From: Suilimivivens sp963650485
Lineage (GTDB): Bacteria; Bacillota; Clostridia; Lachnospirales; Lachnospiraceae
DNA: 64,000 bases
NCBI GenBank assembly: GCA_963650485.1
Contig: CAVJLN010000003.1
Coordinates: forward strand, 22,738-86,737
Direction of reading: 5' to 3'
Shown: positions 8,367-17,124 of the stretch, piece by piece
Position numbering within the stretch: position 1 is the stretch's first letter
Layout of the letters: each line of letters opens with the position of its first letter
Notes under the pieces: generated by a model
What the model saw: the letters and a program-made list of their open reading frames with translations, nothing else
Database searches by the model: none
What the model was told of the DNA's origin: nothing
Translations under genes and position numbers: made by a program

Positions 8367-9773
8367 ATGAAAGCAGAACTTGTTGTTATTGGCGGCGGGC
8401 CTGCGGGCATGGCAGCAGCCCTTGCCGCGGAAGGAAAGGGTATTAAGGACATTCTGATCCTTGAGAGGGACAGGGAGCTTGGCGGAATCCTGAATCAGTG
8501 CATTCACAATGGATTCGGACTTCACACCTTCAAGGAAGAGCTGACAGGACCGGAATATGCGAACCGTTATGTAGAAAAGATAAAGGCTTCCGGTGTGAAG
8601 TATCTGTTGAATACCATGGTAGTAGATGTGCAGGGCGGTAAAACGTGTGTGGTTACGGCGATGAATAAGGAACAGGGCATGTTTCAGATCGAGTGCAAAG
8701 CAGTGGCGCTTGCCATGGGATGCCGGGAACGTTCACGTGGAGCCATGAACATTCCGGGATATCGTCCGGCAGGTGTGTTTTCAGCCGGAACAGCACAGCG
8801 CTATGTCAATATTGAAGGCAGGCTTCCGGGCAGGAGTGTCGTTGTATTAGGCTCCGGAGATATTGGTCTGATTATGGCGCGGCGTATGACACTGCAGGGC
8901 GCAAAGGTAAAACTCGTTGCGGAGATTATGCCGTATTCGGGCGGCTTACGGAGAAATATTGCACAGTGTCTGGACGATTATGATATTCCGCTGATGCTCA
9001 GTCATACGGTGACACAGATCCATGGAGCAGACCGGATTGAGGGTGTTACCATTTCCAGGGTGGATGAGAATCTAAAACCCATTCCGGGCAGCGAACAGTA
9101 TGTGGAATGCGATACACTCCTTCTTTCCTGTGGTCTGATTCCGGAGAACGAGCTGAGTATCCAGGCAGGTGCACAGATGGATTCCATGACGCAGGGACCT
9201 GTGGTTAACGCGAAGCTGGAAACAACGGTAGAAGGTGTCTTTGCCTGTGGAAATGTCCTCCACGTACATGATCTTGTCGATCACGTATCGGAGGAAGCGG
9301 TTCATGCAGGAGAATATGCAGCAGAGCATATTTTGCAGGGAGAAGAGGACTGGGGAGAAGCGGTCCGCCTGAAAATTCCTGCGAAATCCAAGAATACTAT
9401 TCCGGAAGGATTTGATAAAAGCAGTCAGGTGATCTGTATCGGATGTCCGCTGGGATGTCTGGTTACCGTTAAGAGGAATGATGACGGAATACTTGATATT
9501 ACGGGAAATACCTGTCCGAAGGGTGAGGCTTACGCACGGAATGAGTTTACGGCGCCTGTCCGGACACTGACCTCTTTAATAAAGGTAGAGGGCAGAAGAA
9601 ATCAGGTGGTTTCAGTGAAAACAAATGGTGAAATCCCGAAGGGAAAGATTGGCGAATGTATGGGGATTCTCCGTAAGGCGGTGGCAGCAGCACCGATCCG
9701 GGTAGGAGACATTCTGATTTCCAATATTGCAGATACCGGAATCGATATTGTGGCAACATCTGCAATGGAATAG
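8367..9773 (+). CDS. FAD/NAD(P) oxidoreductase fused to DUF1667
   Basis: 468 residues. The first ~340 form a pyridine-nucleotide-disulfide-type flavoprotein: GGGPAGMAAALAA for FAD, VVLGSGDIGLIMARRM for NAD, and a closing ACGNVLHVHD FAD motif. Residues ~355-468 form a DUF1667 domain with the Cys motifs CIGCPLGC and TCPKGEAYA, probably a metal or Fe-S site. In many Firmicute glp clusters DUF1667 is a separate gene, so the fusion is notable. It probably takes electrons from the GlpA-like subunit. The start overlaps the upstream coupling region, and glpK follows after 12 bases. Confidence 0.82.
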   Translation: MKAELVVIGGGPAGMAAALAAEGKGIKDILILERDRELGGILNQCIHNGFGLHTFKEELTGPEYANRYVEKIKASGVKYLLNTMVVDVQGGKTCVVTAMNKEQGMFQIECKAVALAMGCRERSRGAMNIPGYRPAGVFSAGTAQRYVNIEGRLPGRSVVVLGSGDIGLIMARRMTLQGAKVKLVAEIMPYSGGLRRNIAQCLDDYDIPLMLSHTVTQIHGADRIEGVTISRVDENLKPIPGSEQYVECDTLLLSCGLIPENELSIQAGAQMDSMTQGPVVNAKLETTVEGVFACGNVLHVHDLVDHVSEEAVHAGEYAAEHILQGEEDWGEAVRLKIPAKSKNTIPEGFDKSSQVICIGCPLGCLVTVKRNDDGILDITGNTCPKGEAYARNEFTAPVRTLTSLIKVEGRRNQVVSVKTNGEIPKGKIGECMGILRKAVAAAPIRVGDILISNIADTGIDIVATSAME

Positions 9774-9785
9774 GAGGTACGTGGT

Positions 9786-11300
9786 ATGGCAAAATATCTT
9801 ATGGCATTGGATCAGGGTACGACCAGTTCCCGCTGTATTCTTTTTGAAAAGAACGGGGAAATTTACAGCATGGCACAGAAGGAATTCTCACAGATCTATC
9901 CACAGCCGGGGTGGGTGGAGCATGATCCGAGAGAAATCTGGGCTTCCCAGCTTGCCGTGACAACGGAGGCGATGGCAAAGGTCATGGCACAGCCGGAGGA
10001 CATTGCGGCAATCGGAATTACGAATCAGCGTGAAACAACTATTATCTGGGATCGAAAGACCGGGGAACCCATTTATAATGCGATTGTATGGCAGTGCAGG
10101 AGAACCGCAGACCGGATTGATGAGTTGGTGGCGCTTGGTTACAGCGATTTTATTAAAGAAAAGACAGGACTTATTCCCGATGCGTATTTCAGCGCAACAA
10201 AGATTGCATGGATTCTGGATCATGTGGATGGAGCCAGAGAACGTGCAGAACGTGGGGAGCTGCTGTTTGGAACTGTGGACAGCTGGCTGATTTATAATCT
10301 CACCAAGGGTGAGGTTCATGTAACGGATTATACGAATGCATCCAGAACGATGCTGTTTGATATTCATAAGCTGTGCTGGGATAAGGAGCTGCTTGCGCTT
10401 TTCCATATTCCAGAATGTATGCTTCCGGAGGTGAAGCCGTCAAGCTGTATCTATGGTTATACCGAAAGCTCTGTTTTGGGTGGTACGATTCCGATTGCCG
10501 GAATCGCCGGGGACCAGCAGGCGGCACTGTTCGGACAGTGCTGCTTTGAAAAGGGACAGGTGAAAAATACATATGGAACCGGCTGCTTCCTATTAATGAA
10601 TACCGGGCGGGAAGCCATTGCTTCAAAGCACGGACTGCTTACCACCATTGCAGCAAGTACCTCCGCACAGGTGGAATATGCACTCGAGGGAAGTGTGTTC
10701 GTGGCAGGTGCCGCAATTCAGTGGCTTCGTGACGGTATGCGGATGATTAAAAAGGCATCGGAAACGGAGAAATATGCGAATGGAGCAGAGGATACCGGAG
10801 GAGTTTATCTGGTTCCGGCTTTTGCCGGCATGGGTGCACCTTATTGGGATCCCTATGCAAGAGGAACGATTGTCGGAATTACCAGAGGCTGCCAGAAGGA
10901 GCACTTTATCCGGGCAACACTGGAATCCATTGCCTATCAGTCAGCGGATGTTCTGCATGCCATGGAGGAAGATGTGGAGGTATCCATTGCCGGCTTGAAG
11001 GTGGATGGCGGCGCGAGTGCGAACGATTTTCTGATGCAGTTCCAGGCGGATATTCTGGGAGCCAGAGTTTATCGGCCGGAATGTATTGAGACGACAGCAC
11101 TTGGTGCAGCATATCTTGCAGGACTTGCCTGTGGTTATTATAAGGATAAGGATGAAATTAAAGAAAACTGGCAGTTATCAACGGAGTTTACCCATCAGAT
11201 GGGAGAAGAACACCGCAGACAGCTTCTGAAGGGCTGGAAGAGAGCGGTACGCTGTGCACTGGCCTGGGCTGATGATGAAGGCCGGATTACCGGGGAGTAG
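9786..11300 (+). CDS. glpK: Glycerol kinase
   Basis: 504 residues, the usual length. The N-terminal ALDQGTTSSR phosphate loop, the GITNQRET stretch, the WQCRRT region, GTVDSWLIYNLT, and the C-terminal GLKVDGGASANDFLMQ motif are all as in GlpK. It phosphorylates glycerol with ATP to give sn-glycerol-3-phosphate, the substrate of the dehydrogenase encoded just upstream. GGAGG precedes the ATG. No glpF facilitator is in the window. A His that could be phosphorylated by HPr, as in other Gram-positives, was not assigned. Confidence 0.95.
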   Translation: MAKYLMALDQGTTSSRCILFEKNGEIYSMAQKEFSQIYPQPGWVEHDPREIWASQLAVTTEAMAKVMAQPEDIAAIGITNQRETTIIWDRKTGEPIYNAIVWQCRRTADRIDELVALGYSDFIKEKTGLIPDAYFSATKIAWILDHVDGARERAERGELLFGTVDSWLIYNLTKGEVHVTDYTNASRTMLFDIHKLCWDKELLALFHIPECMLPEVKPSSCIYGYTESSVLGGTIPIAGIAGDQQAALFGQCCFEKGQVKNTYGTGCFLLMNTGREAIASKHGLLTTIAASTSAQVEYALEGSVFVAGAAIQWLRDGMRMIKKASETEKYANGAEDTGGVYLVPAFAGMGAPYWDPYARGTIVGITRGCQKEHFIRATLESIAYQSADVLHAMEEDVEVSIAGLKVDGGASANDFLMQFQADILGARVYRPECIETTALGAAYLAGLACGYYKDKDEIKENWQLSTEFTHQMGEEHRRQLLKGWKRAVRCALAWADDEGRITGE

Positions 11301-11321
11301 GGAAGAGGTATCGGACTTACA

Positions 11322-13604
11322 ATGGGAATGAGAGAAGTTTTAAAGGGGACAGTAATTTATGAAAGAGGTCAGAAGCTGAACGGACTGCTGCTGATCATGA
11401 GAGGAACGGCAGTCGTTGCTTTTGACGGAGGATTTTATGAACTTCATAACGGAGACGTGATCGGTCTTCCGGACCTGATTCATAAGGAAGCAAATTTCCG
11501 CTATGTAGCAAAGGAGAATCTGGCAGTTGTGGATTATCCTTCCGGGGTGCCGGAGCTGCAGAAGTTTTTTAAGGAGCATGGGGAGGCAGTGCATTATTTT
11601 CAGTCATCCCTGTTCCGGCAGCTTAATGAACTTCTGCTCCGTTATAAGGAAGTACAGACAACCTGTGAGATGATGCAGGATTATCTGACCGGAAGCTATG
11701 AGAACTATATGCGGATCTGTGAGAATAACCATATTTCATCGGGCGAACTGGAACGTTATGGAGAGTTTTCCGATATTCCGCAGGAGGAAAAGATACCGAA
11801 CTGGCTTTCCGGATATTACAGTACCATGGAGCAGATGCTTTCCGTGTGGGATAAGAACAGGACGGATGTGAACTTTGTCGTCGGATTTATGTCAAAGACC
11901 TGTGATGACATGAATCAGATGGCGGGGCTGTATGGCAGAATGAAGAACCATATTCAGGAGATCTGTGAGCTGCTGATGAATGAAAGCGGTCTGGATCTTC
12001 TGGAACTGTATCTTTCCCTTTATGAAAAGATTGTGAAGAAGAACGGCTTGAAGGATGTTGCCGTCCTGCTGGTGAAGAAGCTGCTGACAGGAATCTTAAG
12101 CCAGCTCGAAAAACAGGGCTATGGGCAGAAGGAATTCTTTGGTGTAAGAAAAGCAGACTGCGAGAAAAGAATGACACAGATTGGGGAACTGGTGAAGCGG
12201 CAGACCGAGGCAGCAGCGCAGCTGGATGAGGATATTGTTGGGGAAATTAAGAATTCTCTTGACCAGATTCTGCAATATGCAGAATGTGAGCCGGATTTTG
12301 CAGCAGAGTACAGGGAGCGTGTGGAGACCTACAAACATCTGGTGAATAAGAACAGCACGGAAGATGATGCCCGTATGCTGCGTGCGGGTCTGACGAAGGG
12401 ATTTAATCAGATTTATATAAAGGCTTTCCGGAAGAGTGTAGAGGATACTGCCATTCCGAAGGTTGTGAAGATGTTCTTTAATTTCGGTTATATGGATGAA
12501 GAACTGGCAGGAATGGAGAATGCGGTAGCGTTGTACCGTATGGCAGAGCAGGTTCCGACTGATCCGAAGCGCGGTGTTTATTCCTATTATGAATGGCTGA
12601 TGGCGATTTATCATGGACAGAAGGATCCGAGCCGTAATGAATTTGACATGGATTATGCGGATTATCTGCATGAACAGCAGCGCCTTGCGAAAATTACGAA
12701 GGAAGAGGGGGCGGTCTTACTGCACACACCGGAATCCAGAGTCATGTATGAAATGGAGAATGTATTTCCGACGGTAAATAAGACAACGAGCGGACATATC
12801 AGTACATACTGCCCAATTTTTTCAGAACACAATCTGTTGAAAACGCTGGATTCGGCAGTGATAAGTGCAGACCGCATAGAACGGATTATGAACGGAATCC
12901 GGAATACGGATTATGGTGCATTTTACCGGGAAACGGTTTATGCCAATCCAGCTTCGGGAATTTCCAGGGAATATATTCATGTAGAAATACTGCCGGATTT
13001 CATTCTGATGCCGAATATTGGAACCAGAGGAATTATGTGGCAGGAAATTGAGGGAAAGAGAAGAACAACTCCGGCAAGAATGATGCTGTCCCTGTTCCAT
13101 CTGGAGGATTTACAGATGTCTGTCTTACGTCTGACCGGACAGTTCCGCTGGGAGATGTGCAAGCGTGAACAGGGAGCCAGATGGAATGATGTTTCAGAAC
13201 GTTCCCTTACCAGTGAATATTTTGACTATGCGCAGTTTTATAAGAAGAACAGCGAGCTTTCCGCTGATGCCCGGGAGAAGATTAAGAATGATCTGATGCG
13301 TGCGAAGAATAGCTTCAAGGAGATGTTTGTGAGGGATTATTGTGCCTGGGTATTGTATGAAAGCAGCGGGGCACCGAGACTGAATAAGGTGGTGAGGAGC
13401 ATTCTGTTTACCTACTGTCCTTTCACAAAAATGATCTGTGATAAGCTGGAAATCAATCCTATGTATAAAGAGATGATTGTGCATTATCATGTGAAGCAGG
13501 ATCAGAAGAAACACCGCATGGAGAACCTGATCCAGAAGCAGCGGAATTCAGGAAAATCTGTGCCGGATGAGATCCTCAAAGAACAGGAATTTTTAGGGAT
13601 GTAA
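11322..13604 (+). CDS. Unknown protein with N-terminal cyclic-nucleotide-binding-like domain
   Basis: 760 residues. Residues ~1-105 look like a cupin/cNMP-binding beta barrel (LNGLLLIMRGTAVVAF, then YELHNGDVIGLPDL in the place of the cNMP GEIFG loop) followed by a helix. The canonical Arg of the cAMP phosphate cassette is not evident. The rest is mainly helical with a likely beta insert near 560-600 (HVEILPDFILMPNIG), an RFRWEMC-like Trp-rich region near 620 and a conserved-looking segment LTSEYFDYAQFYKKN. There is no HTH, kinase or transmembrane motif. It follows glpK by 21 bases in the same direction and is probably co-transcribed, so a sensor or scaffold tied to glycerol metabolism is possible. 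Function unknown. Confidence 0.7.
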   Translation: MGMREVLKGTVIYERGQKLNGLLLIMRGTAVVAFDGGFYELHNGDVIGLPDLIHKEANFRYVAKENLAVVDYPSGVPELQKFFKEHGEAVHYFQSSLFRQLNELLLRYKEVQTTCEMMQDYLTGSYENYMRICENNHISSGELERYGEFSDIPQEEKIPNWLSGYYSTMEQMLSVWDKNRTDVNFVVGFMSKTCDDMNQMAGLYGRMKNHIQEICELLMNESGLDLLELYLSLYEKIVKKNGLKDVAVLLVKKLLTGILSQLEKQGYGQKEFFGVRKADCEKRMTQIGELVKRQTEAAAQLDEDIVGEIKNSLDQILQYAECEPDFAAEYRERVETYKHLVNKNSTEDDARMLRAGLTKGFNQIYIKAFRKSVEDTAIPKVVKMFFNFGYMDEELAGMENAVALYRMAEQVPTDPKRGVYSYYEWLMAIYHGQKDPSRNEFDMDYADYLHEQQRLAKITKEEGAVLLHTPESRVMYEMENVFPTVNKTTSGHISTYCPIFSEHNLLKTLDSAVISADRIERIMNGIRNTDYGAFYRETVYANPASGISREYIHVEILPDFILMPNIGTRGIMWQEIEGKRRTTPARMMLSLFHLEDLQMSVLRLTGQFRWEMCKREQGARWNDVSERSLTSEYFDYAQFYKKNSELSADAREKIKNDLMRAKNSFKEMFVRDYCAWVLYESSGAPRLNKVVRSILFTYCPFTKMICDKLEINPMYKEMIVHYHVKQDQKKHRMENLIQKQRNSGKSVPDEILKEQEFLGM

Positions 13605-13636
13605 GAACATGATTCAGGAGTGAACAGTAAGGTAGG

Positions 13637-13651
13637 GAACCGTAACGGTTC
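13637..13651. promoter_or_regulatory. 15-bp palindrome upstream of the GH36 promoter
   Basis: GAACCGT-A-ACGGTTC is a perfect 7-1-7 palindrome ending four bases before the -35 box. The position suits an activator or a repressor. Part of it, GTAACGGTT, recurs at 21907-21915 upstream of the epimerase gene, so it may be a locus-specific site or a relic of the GTAAC repeat family. Confidence 0.45.
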
Positions 13652-13655
13652 AACC

Positions 13656-13683
13656 TTGACATTTAATTAATTTAATTTATAAT
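13656..13683 (+). promoter_or_regulatory. Consensus sigma-A promoter of the GH36 gene
   Basis: TTGACA at 13656-13661 and TATAAT at 13678-13683 match both consensus hexamers with a 16-base spacer. The surrounding AT-only palindromic stretch (13662-13695, built of TTTAATTAA units in both orientations) overlaps the promoter, so a repressor bound there, plausibly the LacI protein encoded downstream, would block RNA polymerase. Confidence 0.8.
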
Positions 13684-13779
13684 TTAATTAAATTAATCGT
13701 TTTTGAGTTGGTGAATTTAGCTAAACAAAAGCGAAAATGATTGTATAAAATGACAAAATGAAATTAAGTGAGGGCTATT

Positions 13780-15984
13780 ATGGGCGTACAGCAATACGAA
13801 GATCTTTCCAAAGATGTAAAGAAATTATTCAAGCTGGATACGAAGAATACCAGCTATGTCATTGCGGTTGTGGATGATGAGCAGTTTTTGGGACACGTGT
13901 ATTATGGACAGAAATTAAACGATTATCATCTGGATCATTTACTGAGAATTCAGGAGGGACCTTTTGTTCCTTCCCGTAACAATCGTGACCGTGGATCTTT
14001 CCTTGACAGTTTCCCGATGGAGTATCCGGCGCATGGGCTTGGTGACTACCGCGAGGACTGCATCAGCATTCGTACCGAAGAGGGAAATACCGGTCTTTCT
14101 TTGAATTATGTTACTCATAAGATTACAGCAGGAAAGCCTGCCTTAGAAGGACTCCCTGCTTCTTTTGGAACAGAGCAGGAATGTGAAACACTGGAAATTA
14201 CATGCAGGGACAGCCATACCGGTCTGGAAGCGGTTCTGATGTATACCGTATTTGAAGATGTGGATGTCATTACCAGAAGTGTGAAGGTAGTGAATCCTTC
14301 TGAGAAGACCCTGTTCTTAACGAAGGTTATGAGTGCCTGTCTGGATATGGATAACCGTGATTTTGAAGCGGTTACCCTTCATGGCTCCTGGGCCAGAGAA
14401 CGTCATATCCAGACCGTTCCGGTAAACCATGCAAAGCTTTCTGTAGAGTCTGTCCGAGGCGAATCCAGCCATCAGGATCATCCGTTCATGGCATTGAAGA
14501 CGAAGGGAACGGATGACGAGCATGGTGAAGTTTATGCAATGAACTTCGTATATTCCGGTAACTTTAAGGCTATGGTACAGAGCAATCAGTTTGACCAGCT
14601 TCGTATGATGCTGGGAATTCATCCCGAGGACTTCAGTTGGAAGCTGAATCCGGGAGAGGTCTTCCAGGCACCGGAAGTGGTTATGGTATATTCTGCAAGC
14701 GGACTTGGCACAATGACCAGAACCTTCCATGATTTCTACCGTAAACATCTGATCCGTGGAGAATATAAGGATAAGAAGCGCCCGATTCTGATTAATAACT
14801 GGGAAGCTACTTATTTTGAATTTAATACGGAGAAGCTGATTGCGATTGCAAAGCAGGCTTCGGAGCTTGGCATTGAGATGCTGGTTATGGATGATGGCTG
14901 GTTTGGTGACCGCTTTGACGATAACCGTGCACTCGGTGACTGGGTAGTCAATGAAGAAAAGCTGCCGGGCGGATTGAAGTATCTGGCAGATGAAATAAAC
15001 AAGCTTGGCATGAAGTTTGGTATCTGGTTTGAGCCTGAAATGATTTCGCCGGACTCCAATCTGTACAAGGAACATCCGGACTGGGCGATTGCCATTCCGG
15101 GACGTGTCGGAACACGCAGCCGTAACCAGTATGTCTTAGACCTTTCCCGAAGAGAGGTCTTAGAGCATACCTATGAGAGCGTAGCAAAGATTTTAAGAAG
15201 TGCACATATTGAGTATGTTAAATGGGATATGAACCGTCAGCTTACGGATATCGGTTCCGCTGCCCTTCCGGCAGACCAGATGGGTGAGCTTTATCACCGT
15301 TATGTGCTTGCGGTATACGAACTACAGGAGCGCCTGATGAAGGAATTTCCTTATCTGCTGTTAGAGAACTGCTCCGGTGGTGGCGCCAGATTCGATCCCG
15401 GTATGCTGTATTACAGTCCGCAGATCTGGTGCTCTGACGATACCGATGCGATTGAAAGACTGGTCATCCAGGAGGGAACCTCCCTTATTTATCCTCTTTC
15501 TGCAATGGGCGCGCATGTATCCGACTGCCCGAACCATACTGTAGGAAGAGTAACTCCTTTTGAAACAAGGGGCTATGTGGCTCTGGCAGGAACCTTCGGC
15601 TATGAGCTTGATGTAACAAAGATTCCGCAGGAAGACCGTGAGATGATTCCCGAGCAGGTTGCAATGTATCACAAATACAACGACCTTGTCCGGGAGGGCG
15701 ATTATTACCGTATTGCATCCTACAGCCAGAACCATATGTTTGACTGCTATGGTGTTGTCCGGAAGGATAAGGAAGAAGCACTCTTTACCTATGTACAGGT
15801 GCTGAACCGGCCGAATTACCACAGCAGAAGAATTCTCTTCAAAGGACTTGATCCGGAGATGCTTTATCAGATTGAGGGAGAAGAAGGAATCTATACCGGT
15901 GACGTTCTGATGAAGGCCGGATATCTTGTACAGAATTTATGGGGAGATTTTAAAGCACGTCTGATCCATGTGGTGAAAGCATAA
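13780..15984 (+). CDS. GH36 alpha-galactosidase
   Basis: 734 residues, the length of AgaA/AgaB-type GH36 enzymes: N-terminal beta-sandwich (~1-330), TIM barrel (~335-640) and C-terminal sheet. The nucleophile is Asp483 in VKWDMNR; the acid/base is Asp553 in WCSDDTD; GGGARFD marks the loop between them. It removes alpha-1,6-galactose from galactomannan oligosaccharides or raffinose-type sugars. There is no signal peptide, so it acts inside the cell on imported sugars. ATG at 13780 is chosen over an in-frame GTG at 13768 because GAGGG lies six bases ahead. It is followed by the lacI gene after 39 bases. Confidence 0.93.
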   Translation: MGVQQYEDLSKDVKKLFKLDTKNTSYVIAVVDDEQFLGHVYYGQKLNDYHLDHLLRIQEGPFVPSRNNRDRGSFLDSFPMEYPAHGLGDYREDCISIRTEEGNTGLSLNYVTHKITAGKPALEGLPASFGTEQECETLEITCRDSHTGLEAVLMYTVFEDVDVITRSVKVVNPSEKTLFLTKVMSACLDMDNRDFEAVTLHGSWARERHIQTVPVNHAKLSVESVRGESSHQDHPFMALKTKGTDDEHGEVYAMNFVYSGNFKAMVQSNQFDQLRMMLGIHPEDFSWKLNPGEVFQAPEVVMVYSASGLGTMTRTFHDFYRKHLIRGEYKDKKRPILINNWEATYFEFNTEKLIAIAKQASELGIEMLVMDDGWFGDRFDDNRALGDWVVNEEKLPGGLKYLADEINKLGMKFGIWFEPEMISPDSNLYKEHPDWAIAIPGRVGTRSRNQYVLDLSRREVLEHTYESVAKILRSAHIEYVKWDMNRQLTDIGSAALPADQMGELYHRYVLAVYELQERLMKEFPYLLLENCSGGGARFDPGMLYYSPQIWCSDDTDAIERLVIQEGTSLIYPLSAMGAHVSDCPNHTVGRVTPFETRGYVALAGTFGYELDVTKIPQEDREMIPEQVAMYHKYNDLVREGDYYRIASYSQNHMFDCYGVVRKDKEEALFTYVQVLNRPNYHSRRILFKGLDPEMLYQIEGEEGIYTGDVLMKAGYLVQNLWGDFKARLIHVVKA

Positions 15985-16023
15985 GTCGGACAGACCAGTT
16001 TGGATGAGGGATGGCAAAAGCAA

Positions 16024-17046
16024 ATGGCAAAAACAGTAAAATTAGCAGATATTGCTGCGATCGTGAATGTGAGCACAGTAACTGTTTCCAAGGCGCTTTC
16101 TGACCAAAAAGGAGTTAGTGAGGAAATGCGGGCAAGAATCAAACAGCTTGCCAGGGAAATGGGGTATCAGACACCAACGGCTGCAAGATTAAGCAGCAAC
16201 AAGCGGACCTATAATATCGGGGTTTTGATTTCAGAGATTTATTTTGATCAGACACAGTCCTTTTACTGGCAGATGTATCAGTCTGTCGCAACGAAGGCCG
16301 CATCCAAGGAATGCTTTACGCTACTTGAGGTACTTTCCATGCAGAGTGAAAAGGATATGGTGCTTCCAAAACTTCTTCAGGAAGAAAAGATAGACGGACT
16401 GATTATCATTGGTATGTTATCCTCCGAATATCTGGCACTGATCGAGCGCAACATCAAGGTACCTTATATCTGTCTTGACTTTTATGATCGCCGGCATGAA
16501 TTTGATGCTGTTATTACGGATAATTATTATGGAATGTATAAGCTGGTAAATTATCTGTTTGAGATGGGACATAAGAAGATTGCTTATGTGGGAACGCTGC
16601 TTTCCACTAACAGTATTACGGATCGTTACATGGGGTATTATAAGGCCATGCTGGAGCATGGGCAGGAGATCCCAGCAGATTATATCATTGATGACCGTTC
16701 AAGGGACACCAGAGCGAGGGTATTTAATTACGATTTTCTTCTCCCAAAGGATATGCCGACGGCATTCGCGTGTAATAATGATGTGACAGCATACGAACTG
16801 ATCGGATACCTGAAGCAAAAGGGGTATCGTGTCCCGGAGGATGTTTCGATCGTAGGTTTTGATAATTATCAGATTCCCGGAAGAGGGGATCTGGATATCA
16901 CAACTTATGAGGTAGATATCGGGGAAATGGCACGCAAGACCATCAATAACCTGCTGAAAAAGATGGTTGGTGAGCATTACAAGAAGGGAATCACCACGAT
17001 TGAGGGACATATGGTAATCAAAAAAAGCGTAAAGAAGCTCAATTAG
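16024..17046 (+). CDS. LacI-family transcriptional regulator
   Basis: 340 residues. The N-terminal HTH and hinge (VKLADIAAIVNVSTVTVSKAL through about residue 60) are followed by a periplasmic-binding-protein-like sugar domain ending in VSIVGFDNYQIPG. It likely represses the GH36 and transporter promoters until a mannan or galactoside sugar binds. ATG at 16024 matches the usual LacI N-terminus; a TTG at 16000 is possible, and neither has a strong ribosome site. The stop codon TAG takes its last base from a 27-bp repeat inserted at 17046. Confidence 0.9.
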   Translation: MAKTVKLADIAAIVNVSTVTVSKALSDQKGVSEEMRARIKQLAREMGYQTPTAARLSSNKRTYNIGVLISEIYFDQTQSFYWQMYQSVATKAASKECFTLLEVLSMQSEKDMVLPKLLQEEKIDGLIIIGMLSSEYLALIERNIKVPYICLDFYDRRHEFDAVITDNYYGMYKLVNYLFEMGHKKIAYVGTLLSTNSITDRYMGYYKAMLEHGQEIPADYIIDDRSRDTRARVFNYDFLLPKDMPTAFACNNDVTAYELIGYLKQKGYRVPEDVSIVGFDNYQIPGRGDLDITTYEVDIGEMARKTINNLLKKMVGEHYKKGITTIEGHMVIKKSVKKLN

Positions 17047-17080
17047 TAACTGTGAATGTACTGAACAGTTACCTCAATTA
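17038..17080. mobile_element. 27-bp miniature inverted repeat with 8-bp target duplication in the lacI stop codon
   Basis: The repeat at 17046-17072 begins GTAACTGTG and ends CTGAACAGTTAC. It is bordered by exact direct repeats CTCAATTA at 17038-17045 and 17073-17080. The original gene would have ended AAT-TAA; after insertion it reads AAT-TAG, so the protein is unchanged. The GTAA end and 8-bp duplication match the IS66 family pattern. No transposase is present. Confidence 0.85.
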
Positions 17081-17086
17081 AAAGGA

Positions 17087-17124
17087 AAGGGAACCGGTGA
17101 CTATGGCGCCAGTTCCCTTGTTTT
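17087..17124. terminator. Terminator between converging lacI and araC-type genes
   Basis: AAGGGAAC (17087-17094) pairs with GTTCCCTT (17112-17119), with partial pairing inside, followed by GTTTT. The downstream arm lies within the last codons of the converging AraC-family gene, so one hairpin serves the end of lacI. Confidence 0.7.

Noticed and set aside
13601..13631. GTAAGAACATG...GTGAACAGTAAG after the 760-residue gene as another repeat copy
   Set aside because: The ends are only loosely similar to the GTAAC family and there is no flanking duplication.
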